From Agarilytica sp045430345 (GTDB taxonomy: Bacteria; Pseudomonadota; Gammaproteobacteria; Pseudomonadales; Cellvibrionaceae): a stretch of DNA of 64,000 nt. Positions 46,832 through 55,383 of this stretch are shown in pieces. The stretch covers positions 372,001-436,000 of the forward strand of contig JAILXT010000003.1 of NCBI GenBank assembly GCA_045430345.1, written 5' to 3'. The notes under the pieces are model-generated. The model had not been told where the DNA came from, did not search any database, and worked only from the letters and a program-made list of their open reading frames with translations. The first letter of the stretch is position 1. Each line of letters starts with the position of its first letter. The position numbers and the translations under genes are program-made.

Positions 46832-48160
46832 TTAATTTTCTTTTGCGCGTTTCAGTGCCCAATCTATAGATTCAATATGTATGCCAGGTTTTTCGGAAAA
46901 GTTATTGCGGATCAGTTCTTTATCGGCTAGTGCATCGATTGAAAATTCTAAACTGTGACATTCCATGCACACGCTGCGTATCATTTTTTCGTTGGGCCTT
47001 AGATTCCAATTCTGGTTGTGTTGCACGGATACAATGGTTTTGTCTCCGCTCTTCGTTTTTATTCGTGGCATATGACATGAGGCGCAACTAACACCGCTCC
47101 CAGGCGGGGCGGTGTTATTAATTTCTAGCTTCCATAGTGCAGCGTGTTTTGAATTTTCGTAGGCAAGTGTATGTTCGTCAGCGTGGCAATTTATACAGCT
47201 GTCCATTGCAGCAGTTTGTGGATTAAATTCATGGGAATTGTGGCAAGTGTTGCACCCGTGAGTTTTGTTGACGCTCTCAGGATGAAAATCCATGGAGGAT
47301 TCCCCCGTGGTAATAGGGGAAAGTTCGTTAGCCAGGCTAGGGGCCAAGCGCATGCCGTGCTTTCCTTGAGTGAAAGTGTTTACTTCATTTTTGTGGCAAG
47401 TTTCACATTGTGTTATCGATGGTTTCTCAATCCATAAATTTTGTTCTCCTTGTTGATGGCATCCGCCACAATCCACTCCGGCACCGGCGTGAGAGCTCGC
47501 TTGCCAGTGGTCGGCAATATCGGGGAATGCTGCAATTTTGTCTTGATATAGGCTGTTATTTAAAGAAATAGGTTTTTCTTTTTGGTTGTCTGTGGCGTTG
47601 GTTTTCGATAGAAGCGCAATCTCTTTTACCCATGCTTGTCCTGCGTTTTCAGTAAGAAAGTTTTCGTATAGGGCTCGGTTGTCGTGAAAGTTATGGCAGC
47701 CTGCGCTGGCGCAGCTATCGAAAGGAAGATCTGCATGGCTTTCTCTTTCTTCTCCAACCTCTTCATGGCAGTGAAAACAATAATCATCCGGTAGCGTTAC
47801 GCCCATTGATCGGGTTTGTTCTTTTTGATGTTCTGTATGGCAGCTAACGCAATAGCGCGCATCTAATATTTCAATTCGGTAAGCTTCCCTGGGGTCTGTA
47901 AATTTTTTCTTGGGGTGTGAATCATGCGCTTCTTCGAGCTCTTCGGCATGGCAGTTCGTACATGCATCTTGAAGCACGTCTTGCCCGCCAAATGCGGAGG
48001 TGTGGCAAGTGTCACAGGTCATTTCAATCTGAAAATGACCGTGGGAGGCTTCACCAATAAGAAAATCACTCTTATCTTCACTCGAAAATAAACGGAAACC
48101 GTAGTACGCCATAAGGCTTACCGTGACTATTATCCATGTGGCCCATATAAATTTTTTCAT
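46832..48160 (-). CDS. Membrane-anchored undecaheme c-type cytochrome
   Basis: 442 aa with an N-terminal transmembrane anchor (about 3-22). Heme sites in order: CDTCH, CTNCH, CVSCH, CFHCH, CASAGCH (a CX4CH variant), CGGCH, CETCH, CNTCH, CINCH, CASCH, CMECH, giving eleven. No CXXCK is present, so it is not NrfA or a tetrathionate-reductase type. The C-terminal half (CASCHMPR...QNWNLRPNEKM) faintly recalls hydroxylamine-oxidoreductase-like cytochromes. The ATG at 48160 shares a base with the upstream gene's stop (TAATG), so it is translationally coupled to the NADH/FAD fusion. Substrate unknown. Confidence 0.92.
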   Translation of the reverse strand: MKKFIWATWIIVTVSLMAYYGFRLFSSEDKSDFLIGEASHGHFQIEMTCDTCHTSAFGGQDVLQDACTNCHAEELEEAHDSHPKKKFTDPREAYRIEILDARYCVSCHTEHQKEQTRSMGVTLPDDYCFHCHEEVGEERESHADLPFDSCASAGCHNFHDNRALYENFLTENAGQAWVKEIALLSKTNATDNQKEKPISLNNSLYQDKIAAFPDIADHWQASSHAGAGVDCGGCHQQGEQNLWIEKPSITQCETCHKNEVNTFTQGKHGMRLAPSLANELSPITTGESSMDFHPESVNKTHGCNTCHNSHEFNPQTAAMDSCINCHADEHTLAYENSKHAALWKLEINNTAPPGSGVSCASCHMPRIKTKSGDKTIVSVQHNQNWNLRPNEKMIRSVCMECHSLEFSIDALADKELIRNNFSEKPGIHIESIDWALKRAKEN

Positions 48161-50184
48161 TAAAAATAATACACCGTAAGGATATGGATGCTCAGGAGTA
48201 CGGGCAGAGGCCAGGTTAAAAATATATGGCCCCAGTTCCAAAAATTACGTAATCGTCTTGATTTTGATGCACCAAATTTGTGACTGAATGAAAAAAATGC
48301 ACCAGCTAATGAACCAGCGACAATGACGCCAATGAAATCAAACATGAGAATTTGATTGAAATTGGTGCCCAGGTGGAAGCCTGTATGTAAAATAAGGGTA
48401 CAGGCACAAAAAAGGCCCAAAGTAATATGGACGAGCCGCCACCAGGCGTATTCACCAAGGCGGCGAATGAAGGGTAGGCGTTTCCGTAAGGACATCAAGA
48501 GCCCCAGCGCTGATATGCCGAGTAATGTAAATCCCGTGACTTGCTTCCAGAATTTGTCGTTCCAGATTTTTTCAAAGTTATCGATTGTTTGCACGCTATC
48601 AGAAACTGAAAGCCCCGGCGTTAGTACTAAGAGCAGAACGACTGCAGCCGCTAATATGCAAGCGGTGAGTACGGTGAAAGCGCTGGATTCGCGCTCGGGC
48701 TTGTCATTATTACCGAGTAGTTGGGACAGAAGTGGTTTACATGAACCGCACACGGTTCCTGCACTTGTTTTGTTTTGTAGCGCTTCTAATGAGCTTGCCC
48801 CTGAACTTATTTCCTGAGTAAGCGCTCCCTGACTTATGCTATTGCATTGACATACAATCGCAGTTTTAGGCCAGGTGCTTATGTCATCTTCTTGGCCGCC
48901 ACTGAATAGGCGGCCGCTCAATAAAAAGAGTAACGCTTGCCATGGCCAAATGCGTCTTTGATGTTGGTAAGCTTCCTGTATTCTTCGGGATTCTTCCCAT
49001 TCACCGAAACCTACCGCGCCAATAATGTGGCCTTTATATGTCACGATTTTTCGATAGACGCCTTCCGCTTTGTTTCTGTATTGAAACTCGTTCTGGAAAG
49101 GTCGTTTATCTAGATCGCTAACATCTCCCATACTGCATATTGTTACGCCCAATACCTTTAACCGACTAATTTCCAGTGAGCCAATGTAGTGCGTTTTGTT
49201 GGTCACCAGAAAATCTGCAAGTATCGCGGCTTGTTCGTAACCAGGGTTTACCAGGCCATAGGTAGTGCCGCGGTGCTCGCAGCACTCGCCAATTGCGTAG
49301 ACATCTTCAGCTGAAGTTTTGAGGTGGTCGTCAACTAAAATACCTCTTCCGACCTTTATTTTTGAGCTTCGTGCAATTTCTAGATTGGGTTTTATCCCTG
49401 CACACAGAAGCACTGTATCGCATTCAATGGTTTCTTTATCTCGGGTAACGACGCCAGTGACACGACCTTCTCCCAGTACTTTCCTAACGCCTGAGTTTGT
49501 AATAACGCGTATGTTTAGCCCTTCTACAATCTGTAATAATTTTTTTGCGGCTTGATCATCCAGTTGACGGTTCATCAGTCTAGGCCCTTGTTGGACCAGA
49601 GTGATCGTTGTGTTAAAACGCAAAAGTGCTTTTGCTGCTTCTAATCCCAATAGCCCACCGCCCACTACGACGATATGCCGAGCGCTGGAAACACGGGAAT
49701 AAAGAAATTCGGCATCTTTTAAGTTTCTAAAGGTATATACCCCGGTTTGATCGATGCCCGGTATATTGGGTACGTGGGGACGCGATCCCGTAGCGATTAC
49801 GAGTTGATCGTAATCATGTCGTGCGCCGGAAATATCTATGACATTTTTTTCGAGATGGTCAATTTCTCGAATCGCGGAAATAATGTGTGAGAAATTTGGG
49901 TGGGTTGTTTTATTTGGTAATTTCGTTGTAATACCATCAACATCAATACTTCCCGCAAGCAACGAAGAAAGTTGCACACGGTTATATGGTTGATAAGGCT
50001 CATTACTAAATACAGCCACCTCGGCGTCGGGCTGGCGTTTCAGTAATTCGTTCGCGAATCGAATGCCTACTGGCCCAGCGCCAATAACGATCGTCTTTTT
50101 TATTGTTGTGCTCTCTTTCGGTGAAAAATACTTCACACCCTTAGTGCGCGTCACATGTGATGTATTTTCTGTTAGCTTTTGCAT
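48160..50184 (-). CDS. NirB-like FAD/NAD-[2Fe-2S] oxidoreductase fused to a heme-b-like membrane domain
   Basis: 674 aa. Residues 30-430 are a pyridine-nucleotide-disulfide oxidoreductase like the front of nitrite reductase NirB: FAD loop GAGPVG (35-40), NAD loop GGGLLG (175-180), second FAD motif DVYAIGECCEHRG. A BFD-type [2Fe-2S] domain follows (C445, C447, C479, C482). Where NirB continues with siroheme domains, this protein has five transmembrane helices (about 502-524, 546-566, 582-606, 612-634, 648-673) with histidines 586, 600, 604, 653 and 667 positioned to bind heme b. I infer transfer of NADH electrons across the membrane to the coupled multiheme cytochrome. Confidence 0.88.
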   Translation of the reverse strand: MQKLTENTSHVTRTKGVKYFSPKESTTIKKTIVIGAGPVGIRFANELLKRQPDAEVAVFSNEPYQPYNRVQLSSLLAGSIDVDGITTKLPNKTTHPNFSHIISAIREIDHLEKNVIDISGARHDYDQLVIATGSRPHVPNIPGIDQTGVYTFRNLKDAEFLYSRVSSARHIVVVGGGLLGLEAAKALLRFNTTITLVQQGPRLMNRQLDDQAAKKLLQIVEGLNIRVITNSGVRKVLGEGRVTGVVTRDKETIECDTVLLCAGIKPNLEIARSSKIKVGRGILVDDHLKTSAEDVYAIGECCEHRGTTYGLVNPGYEQAAILADFLVTNKTHYIGSLEISRLKVLGVTICSMGDVSDLDKRPFQNEFQYRNKAEGVYRKIVTYKGHIIGAVGFGEWEESRRIQEAYQHQRRIWPWQALLFLLSGRLFSGGQEDDISTWPKTAIVCQCNSISQGALTQEISSGASSLEALQNKTSAGTVCGSCKPLLSQLLGNNDKPERESSAFTVLTACILAAAVVLLLVLTPGLSVSDSVQTIDNFEKIWNDKFWKQVTGFTLLGISALGLLMSLRKRLPFIRRLGEYAWWRLVHITLGLFCACTLILHTGFHLGTNFNQILMFDFIGVIVAGSLAGAFFSFSHKFGASKSRRLRNFWNWGHIFLTWPLPVLLSIHILTVYYF

Positions 50185-50255
50185 TTTGGGTGTTGTGTAG
50201 TTTTAAGCGGGATGGATCTCAACCGCTATCCTGTCGTGAGAATGCTTAAAGTTAT

Positions 50256-50271
50256 TGCAAGCGCCTTGCCA
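50256..50271 (-). promoter_or_regulatory. Sigma-54 (-24/-12) promoter of the redox operon
   Basis: Reads TGGCAAGGCGCTTGCA on the minus strand; against TGGCACGNNNNTTGCW only one position differs and GG/GC spacing is exact. Transcription would start near 50246, about 62 bases before the ATG at 50184. Confidence 0.85.
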
Positions 50272-50354
50272 TGTTGCGTTAACGTGCAAAACATGGGCGA
50301 TAAACAGGTAATGCGTTTACCTGACGATCCGAATTGGTTCGTTTAAATGGTGGG

Positions 50355-50371
50355 TGCACCAAAATTTTGCG
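50355..50371. promoter_or_regulatory. NtrC-like enhancer site
   Basis: TGCACCAAAATTTTGCG compared with the NtrC consensus TGCACCANNNTGGTGCA: the left half is perfect (7/7) and the right half matches 4/7. It lies about 110-125 bases upstream of the predicted sigma-54 start, a usual NtrC distance. The 12-mer GTGCACCAAAAT recurs at 56469. Confidence 0.6.
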
Positions 50372-50610
50372 AATAGATGCCGGGTTAATATATATAGAGA
50401 GTAAGTTAACCCTATCGGGTGCGTGCCAAGAGTGAGCATGGCTCGGTGGTCATTACCTATTGTGGTGCTTGCCCGGTTGTTTTGACGTTCTATCGCTTCA
50501 TCGGAAGAAATTAAAATTTTTATATTTTTTTGAGTATGGAACTTGCATCGTCCATTGTTCGCACTCTGTTAATGCTTGGGGTCGCGTTGTAGTAATCTTG
50601 GGAGCTACGA

Positions 50611-51417
50611 GTGATACTCATTTTCTTTGTCATTGTTTCTATTGGGCTCATGATATTTTTATACGTGATGAGTTCTTTGTTACGTGCGCGAAAAGATCGT
50701 AGAGGTATTGGGCTGCGCTTGTTGCAGGCGTTTCGTATGCTCGTTAAACACATGCAGTCTCACCGAGGATTAACCGCCGCGTATATCGGCGGGCATCGGG
50801 ATGTTGCTGAATCACTTGTCGAGCAAGCCGATGCGGTGGCGAGGGACATCAGTAATATTAGCGTGATCGACGAAGTGATGGATGAGCACGAGGATTGGTT
50901 GGGCGTTACCCGTCATTGGGCCAAACTATCGATGAAGGATCGTCGCCGGGACCCCTATGATAACTACGAACAGCATTGCAAAATTGTTGCGTCGTGTTTA
51001 GCGATGATGCGTTGGGTTGCCGGTGATTATGGTATTGATCAATACCTCCGTAGTGGCGATACGGTGTATTGGTATGAGCTGCTTTCTCTGGGGGAAAAGC
51101 TTGGACAACTAAGGGCGCTAGGCACCATACGTTTATCTGTGGATGGTGATAACGAGATTAAAGAAAAGGTGGTTGGGAAGTTAGAGAAATGCTTGCAAGA
51201 GTTTGAAGTGGTTTTTCAAAACCGGAAGCTGCAGGATAGAATTGGTGAAGATAAGTGTGATGAGATTAATACCTTTATTGCTTTGGTGGAACACTATATT
51301 CTCGGGAATAAGTCTTGGGTGAGCAGTGAAAGCTATTTCAGTCGTGCGACTAAAACAATCGAAATCGTTTACGTGCATTTCGATGAAGAAATGCGGCGTT
51401 TATTGGCCTTTATTTAG
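50611..51417 (+). CDS. Membrane-anchored protein with a NIT-like nitrate/nitrite sensor domain
   Basis: 268 aa. One N-terminal helix (about 2-24) is followed by a basic stretch RARKDRR, which by the positive-inside rule puts the rest in the cytoplasm. The all-helical body carries MQSHRGLTAAYIGG near residue 48, resembling the RG-S-x-x-Y motif of NIT domains that bind nitrate/nitrite in NasR and sensor kinases. No output domain is present. Divergent from the redox operon, so it may sense nitrate for the locus. GTG start with a GGGAG site 7 bases upstream. Family assignment is by motif only. Confidence 0.6.
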   Translation: MILIFFVIVSIGLMIFLYVMSSLLRARKDRRGIGLRLLQAFRMLVKHMQSHRGLTAAYIGGHRDVAESLVEQADAVARDISNISVIDEVMDEHEDWLGVTRHWAKLSMKDRRRDPYDNYEQHCKIVASCLAMMRWVAGDYGIDQYLRSGDTVYWYELLSLGEKLGQLRALGTIRLSVDGDNEIKEKVVGKLEKCLQEFEVVFQNRKLQDRIGEDKCDEINTFIALVEHYILGNKSWVSSESYFSRATKTIEIVYVHFDEEMRRLLAFI

Positions 51418-51434
51418 ACCCAAAGGAATGGGTC
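51417..51434. terminator. Weak convergent hairpin
   Basis: GACCC and GGGTC flank an 8-base loop at the junction of two convergent genes. The following T runs are poor in both directions, so termination is possible but uncertain. Confidence 0.35.
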
Positions 51435-51470
51435 GCTCTTCATTCATTATTCCCTACACTGATGCAGTGA

Positions 51471-53219
51471 CTATTCTCCATGTGCTTTGTTGGTAAGCCA
51501 CATAAACTGGTAGGGTTTAAGGACGACTTCCTCTCGGATATCCGAGAAGCTTTCTTCGCTAATAAGATCTACCCAGGTGTCGAGGGTGATAAGGTTAATG
51601 GCTGAAAGTGGTATAGAGATTTCTTTGTCTGTCACGTTATGTAAACAGAAGATGCTTTGGTCTCTACGATGGCTTTGTCTCCAAAACCCAAAAATCTCGT
51701 CCCCAAGGTGCAAAGTAAATTGCACAGCATTAGGATGGAACGCAGGCTGTTGGGTGCGTACTTTAAGTAGTGCCACCATTTTGTTGAAGACGACGCTGTG
51801 GTGCGACGATTCATCTTCTAGTTTTTCTACAATAGTATCGTAGTCCCATTTGTAGCGATTAATTGTACGATTATGATTCGTGCTGGCGACACCTTCGTGA
51901 TAGTTTTGTGTGCCAAAGAGGCTGTGTATGTAAGTCCCTGGAATACCCTCTAGGGCATACATAATGGCGTGGGCACATATAAAACGGTCCACCTGCCATT
52001 TGTCGGGTCCTGCTGTCGTACCCTGTAAGGCATCAAAGAGTGTGACGTTTAGTTCGTAAGGTTTATCTCTTCCGCCTTCTGCAGTGCGCCACGATATACG
52101 TGCGCCGAATAATTGCACCGCATTAACCAGCTCGTCTATTTCATCTTCAGAAAGCAGTCCTTCAGCGGGACGCAGACCTATGCCGTCGTGCGACGCTAGG
52201 AAGTTAAAATAAAAGGTGCCCATTTGTGCAGGAGGCATACTCATTTGCCAGGCTTTTAAATGTTTACTTGTGCCCGCGATTAAAGCTTGTAACACCAGAG
52301 GTGGTAATGAGAAGTTGTATACAGCGTGTGCCTCATTGGCATTACCGAAATAGGATAAATTTTCATTGTTGGGTACGTTGGTTTCCGTAATGATAATAGC
52401 TTCGGGTGTGTGATGCTCTACCAGGGTTCGAATAAGGCGGACCACTTCGTGTGTTTTAGGGTGGTGTATGCAGGGGGTTCCCAGCTCTTTCCATAAGAAC
52501 GCCACGGCATCTAATCTAAAAATACGCACACCTTGATCAAGGTATAGTTTTAACAATCGTGCGAATTCACAGAGAACTTCCGGATTAGAAAAGTCCAGAT
52601 CTACTTGGTCATGGCTAAAGGTACACCAGACATGCCGTTTACCATCGAGTGTTTCCACTTCGCGTAAGAGTGGAGAAGTTCGCGGTCGCACCACCATTGT
52701 TGTGTCGTCCTGAGGGGAGGCTTCGAAAAAATAATCCTTACCCGGGGACTTTCGCTGTTTGAAATTATCGAACCAGCGACTTCTGCTTGAACAATGGTTG
52801 ATGACTAAATCAGACATCAGGTGAAAGTTGGTGGAGATCTCCTTAATGTCACTCCAGTCGCCTAGGCTGTCATTGACCTGGCTGTAGTCGATGACAGAAA
52901 AGCCATCGTCTGAGCTGTAGGGGAAAAACGGTAAAATGTGTATACCATTTACTACGCCGGTTAATTCTTTTTTGGCGAAAGTGTTTAATGTTTTAAGTGG
53001 GTGGGCATTGGGGCTGACAATACTGTCACCATAGGTGATTAACCATGCATCATGCTCGCTCCACGTATTTTCATGTGTCTGAGGTTTTGTATCGCAGGCC
53101 TCTAAGGACATAATCTCAATAAACTTTTGCGAAAGCACATCGATATCTTCATCTGGATAGATGAGACTGATATGAGAATTAACAAGAAACTTTAATTCTT
53201 TCTGCGCAGATAAGGTCAT
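51471..53219 (-). CDS. GH13 subfamily 18 phosphorylase, probably glucosylglycerate phosphorylase
   Basis: 582-aa (beta/alpha)8 enzyme of the sucrose-phosphorylase group. Nucleophile D237 (FRLDAVAF), acid/base E279 (IITETNVP) and the transition-state aspartate in ASHDGIG are visible. The group also includes glucosylglycerate phosphorylase, which splits glucosylglycerate with phosphate into glucose 1-phosphate and glycerate. The neighbouring GpgS, phosphatase and glycerate kinase genes make this the likely substrate; sucrose phosphorylase is the alternative. Confidence 0.85.
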   Translation of the reverse strand: MTLSAQKELKFLVNSHISLIYPDEDIDVLSQKFIEIMSLEACDTKPQTHENTWSEHDAWLITYGDSIVSPNAHPLKTLNTFAKKELTGVVNGIHILPFFPYSSDDGFSVIDYSQVNDSLGDWSDIKEISTNFHLMSDLVINHCSSRSRWFDNFKQRKSPGKDYFFEASPQDDTTMVVRPRTSPLLREVETLDGKRHVWCTFSHDQVDLDFSNPEVLCEFARLLKLYLDQGVRIFRLDAVAFLWKELGTPCIHHPKTHEVVRLIRTLVEHHTPEAIIITETNVPNNENLSYFGNANEAHAVYNFSLPPLVLQALIAGTSKHLKAWQMSMPPAQMGTFYFNFLASHDGIGLRPAEGLLSEDEIDELVNAVQLFGARISWRTAEGGRDKPYELNVTLFDALQGTTAGPDKWQVDRFICAHAIMYALEGIPGTYIHSLFGTQNYHEGVASTNHNRTINRYKWDYDTIVEKLEDESSHHSVVFNKMVALLKVRTQQPAFHPNAVQFTLHLGDEIFGFWRQSHRRDQSIFCLHNVTDKEISIPLSAINLITLDTWVDLISEESFSDIREEVVLKPYQFMWLTNKAHGE

Positions 53220-53296
53220 GTTCTGTAGGGCCTGGTATCAATATGTGGTGATGCATGGCGCATCAGCTAATCATGTTGCTGTTGTTGAATGTGTGC

Positions 53297-54520
53297 CTAT
53301 TTTTTAAATTCTGCCATATCTTGTTCAACGGCTTCTTTTAAGCGCGGCAGAATGTCAGGAATGGCGCTTCTGACTCTGTTCCAGCTCGGGATGAAGGGTT
53401 TTTCCATTGGGTTTTCTAAAAAGTTATGCCCTGCGGCAAGGATGTTTTTCGCAAACATCTCAACGGCTTTTTCTTCAGCGTGAATATCTAACGTTAGGCC
53501 ATTCATTTTTGCATCGTTAAAATACGTTTCGATGAAGTCTAATGCGATTCTAAAATAAGTGGCTTTAATCGAGCGAAAAGTTTCTGAATTAAAGACGATG
53601 CCGTTTGTCGCGAGTTTTCGGAAAAGGGCTTTGGAAATATCGATCGACATTTTTGATAGGCCTTTTTCAGCATCGTCCGGCGAAAGCTCTTGGTGCTTAT
53701 GTTCGTAAACATCAGAAATATCGGCTTGGCAAAGTCGGTTGTTAGCGTAGTTGCGATTCAGTTCAGAGAGTACACCGATTTCCAATCCCCAATCACTGGG
53801 TATGCGAATGTCGTTAATAACATCGGTGCGGAATGAAAACTCGCCGGCTAGGGGGTAGCGGAAGCTGTCGATATATTCTAAGTAGTCGTTGTGCCCAAGG
53901 GTTTTCTTAAGCGCGCGAATAAGCGGTGTTACTAATAAACGGCTAACGCGGCCGTGGATTTTCCCGTTCGCAATACGGGAGTAATAGCCCTTACAAAATT
54001 CATAGTTAAAGTTTGGGTTGGCCACGGGATAAATGAGGCGTGCGAGCAAGCCTCTGTCGTATGTCACGATATCGCAATCATGGAGTGCAATTGATTCTGC
54101 TTTACCAGAAGCGAGCACGTAACCCAAGCAATACCAGACGTTTCGCCCTTTTCCTCGCTCCATGGGGGCAAGCCCCTCTGAACGAAGCTCTTCATCAATG
54201 GCGAGCAAGCGCGGGCCATCATTCCATAAAAGTTTAAAGTCTTGATTTAGCGGTGAGAAAAACTTTAGTGCGCTTTCGTATTGAGCTTGGTCGGCCATAT
54301 CCAAACCGATAACAATTTGGCTGAGGTAGTCCACTTGACTCAAATGTTTAACAATATTGGGGAGTGCGTCGCCTTGTAATTCCGAGTAGAGCGACGGCAA
54401 GACCAGTGACATTGGCCGCGTTTTAGAAAACTCTTTTAGTTCGGCCTCCATTTCTTCAACGGGACGATGATTCAAATTGTGCAGTGTGGTAATGATCCCG
54501 TTTTGGTAAAAGTCGGTCAT
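53297..54520 (-). CDS. gpgS: Glucosyl-3-phosphoglycerate synthase
   Basis: Joins NDP-glucose and 3-phosphoglycerate to glucosyl-3-phosphoglycerate, the first step to the compatible solute glucosylglycerate. 407 aa, GT-A fold of family GT81. Conserved stretches include LVLPSLYSEL near residue 40, GKGRNVWYCLGY near 130 and the metal-binding-like ALHDCDIVTYDR. The mature order gpgS then phosphatase gene upstream (20-base gap) is as known in other bacteria with this pathway. Confidence 0.88.
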   Translation of the reverse strand: MTDFYQNGIITTLHNLNHRPVEEMEAELKEFSKTRPMSLVLPSLYSELQGDALPNIVKHLSQVDYLSQIVIGLDMADQAQYESALKFFSPLNQDFKLLWNDGPRLLAIDEELRSEGLAPMERGKGRNVWYCLGYVLASGKAESIALHDCDIVTYDRGLLARLIYPVANPNFNYEFCKGYYSRIANGKIHGRVSRLLVTPLIRALKKTLGHNDYLEYIDSFRYPLAGEFSFRTDVINDIRIPSDWGLEIGVLSELNRNYANNRLCQADISDVYEHKHQELSPDDAEKGLSKMSIDISKALFRKLATNGIVFNSETFRSIKATYFRIALDFIETYFNDAKMNGLTLDIHAEEKAVEMFAKNILAAGHNFLENPMEKPFIPSWNRVRSAIPDILPRLKEAVEQDMAEFKK

Positions 54521-54540
54521 GTTATTTCCTATTGGGTGTG

Positions 54541-55383
54541 TTATGCGCGATTAGCGTTCGATAATATCTCTAAGATTGCTTGGTTCCAACCGAGCGGGCC
54601 TTCTTCGTGTGTAAAAATGGTGTTGAGGTTTTCTTTGATATTTGGGTAGTCGGATGTAGGTGATTTAACACATACAGGATAGTCGGCAATATTTAGCATA
54701 TGCACATCATTTTTGTTATCGCCTAAGCAAATTAGTTTGCATGTGACGCCGGCATTCACTTGTTCATATAGGGCTTTGAACCATTGTAGGGGCTTGGCTT
54801 TATTGCTGTCGCCGAGTAGGTGGTAAAAACGCCCGCCTTGTAAAACGCGTAGCCCAGCGTCTTCTGCGTTTTGGCAAAATTGCGCGAGTTTGGTTTGGTC
54901 GCTATACCAAACAAAGGGTTCTGAGAATTCTTTTTGGCTGGATAGTTGCGCGACCTCAATTGAAAGCCCCGTCTTTTCTGCAATAAGTTCAATCGGCCAA
55001 TCCCGATATGATTGCAGTACGTTACCAAAGATATCTTTTTGGCGATCAATAAAATCCAGTATATGTAAGCGGGCTGTGCCGAAGTGAACAATCGTGTGTT
55101 GCTCGGTATCTGTTGTGAGTGTGTCCCCAGGAATGGGTAGAGCTTTGGCGAGCGCATGAGGGATGGCGATTGCAGACCCATTTTCGACGATGGCAGGTTG
55201 TGCAATCCCCATCGTGTGTTGCAAGGCTAGTGCCTCTGCTAATGTTTTGCTGGTGTTGAATATAATGGGGATGTCATTAGCGATAAGTTTTTCGATCGCT
55301 GGCTGAGCGGCTTTCCATGCGTAGCTGTTGTGGTCGAGCAGCGTTCCGTCTAAATCGGTAGAAACAATAAATTGTATATTCAC
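54541..55383 (-). CDS. HAD-family glucosyl/mannosyl-3-phosphoglycerate phosphatase
   Basis: 280-aa Cof-type HAD phosphatase. Catalytic DXD at D10/D12 (STDLDGTLLDH), motif II NTSK, and motif IV CLGDNKNDVHML. Resembles MpgP/GpgP, which removes phosphate from mannosyl- or glucosyl-3-phosphoglycerate. With GpgS next to it, glucosyl-3-phosphoglycerate is the expected substrate. Its ATG overlaps the stop of the kinase gene by 4 bases. Confidence 0.87.
   Translation of the reverse strand: MNIQFIVSTDLDGTLLDHNSYAWKAAQPAIEKLIANDIPIIFNTSKTLAEALALQHTMGIAQPAIVENGSAIAIPHALAKALPIPGDTLTTDTEQHTIVHFGTARLHILDFIDRQKDIFGNVLQSYRDWPIELIAEKTGLSIEVAQLSSQKEFSEPFVWYSDQTKLAQFCQNAEDAGLRVLQGGRFYHLLGDSNKAKPLQWFKALYEQVNAGVTCKLICLGDNKNDVHMLNIADYPVCVKSPTSDYPNIKENLNTIFTHEEGPLGWNQAILEILSNANRA

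Larger units (their letters stand above)
50185..50610. other. Divergent regulatory region, redox operon / NIT-like gene
   Basis: 426 bases without a gene. Holds a sigma-54 promoter and an NtrC-like site for the minus-strand redox operon (listed separately). No -24/-12 or clear sigma-70 promoter was found for the plus-strand gene, whose ribosome binding site GGGAG lies at about 50600. Confidence 0.6.

Noticed and set aside
46832..48160. Ammonia-forming nitrite reductase NrfA or octaheme tetrathionate reductase
   Set aside because: Eleven heme motifs rather than five or eight, and no CXXCK active-site motif.
48356..48817. 153-codon frame antisense to the membrane-fusion gene
   Set aside because: Basic, low-complexity product typical of antisense frames; no ribosome binding site.
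48160..50184. Assimilatory NADH nitrite reductase NirB
   Set aside because: The FAD, NAD and BFD parts match, but the siroheme/4Fe-4S domains are absent and membrane helices take their place; no nirD follows.
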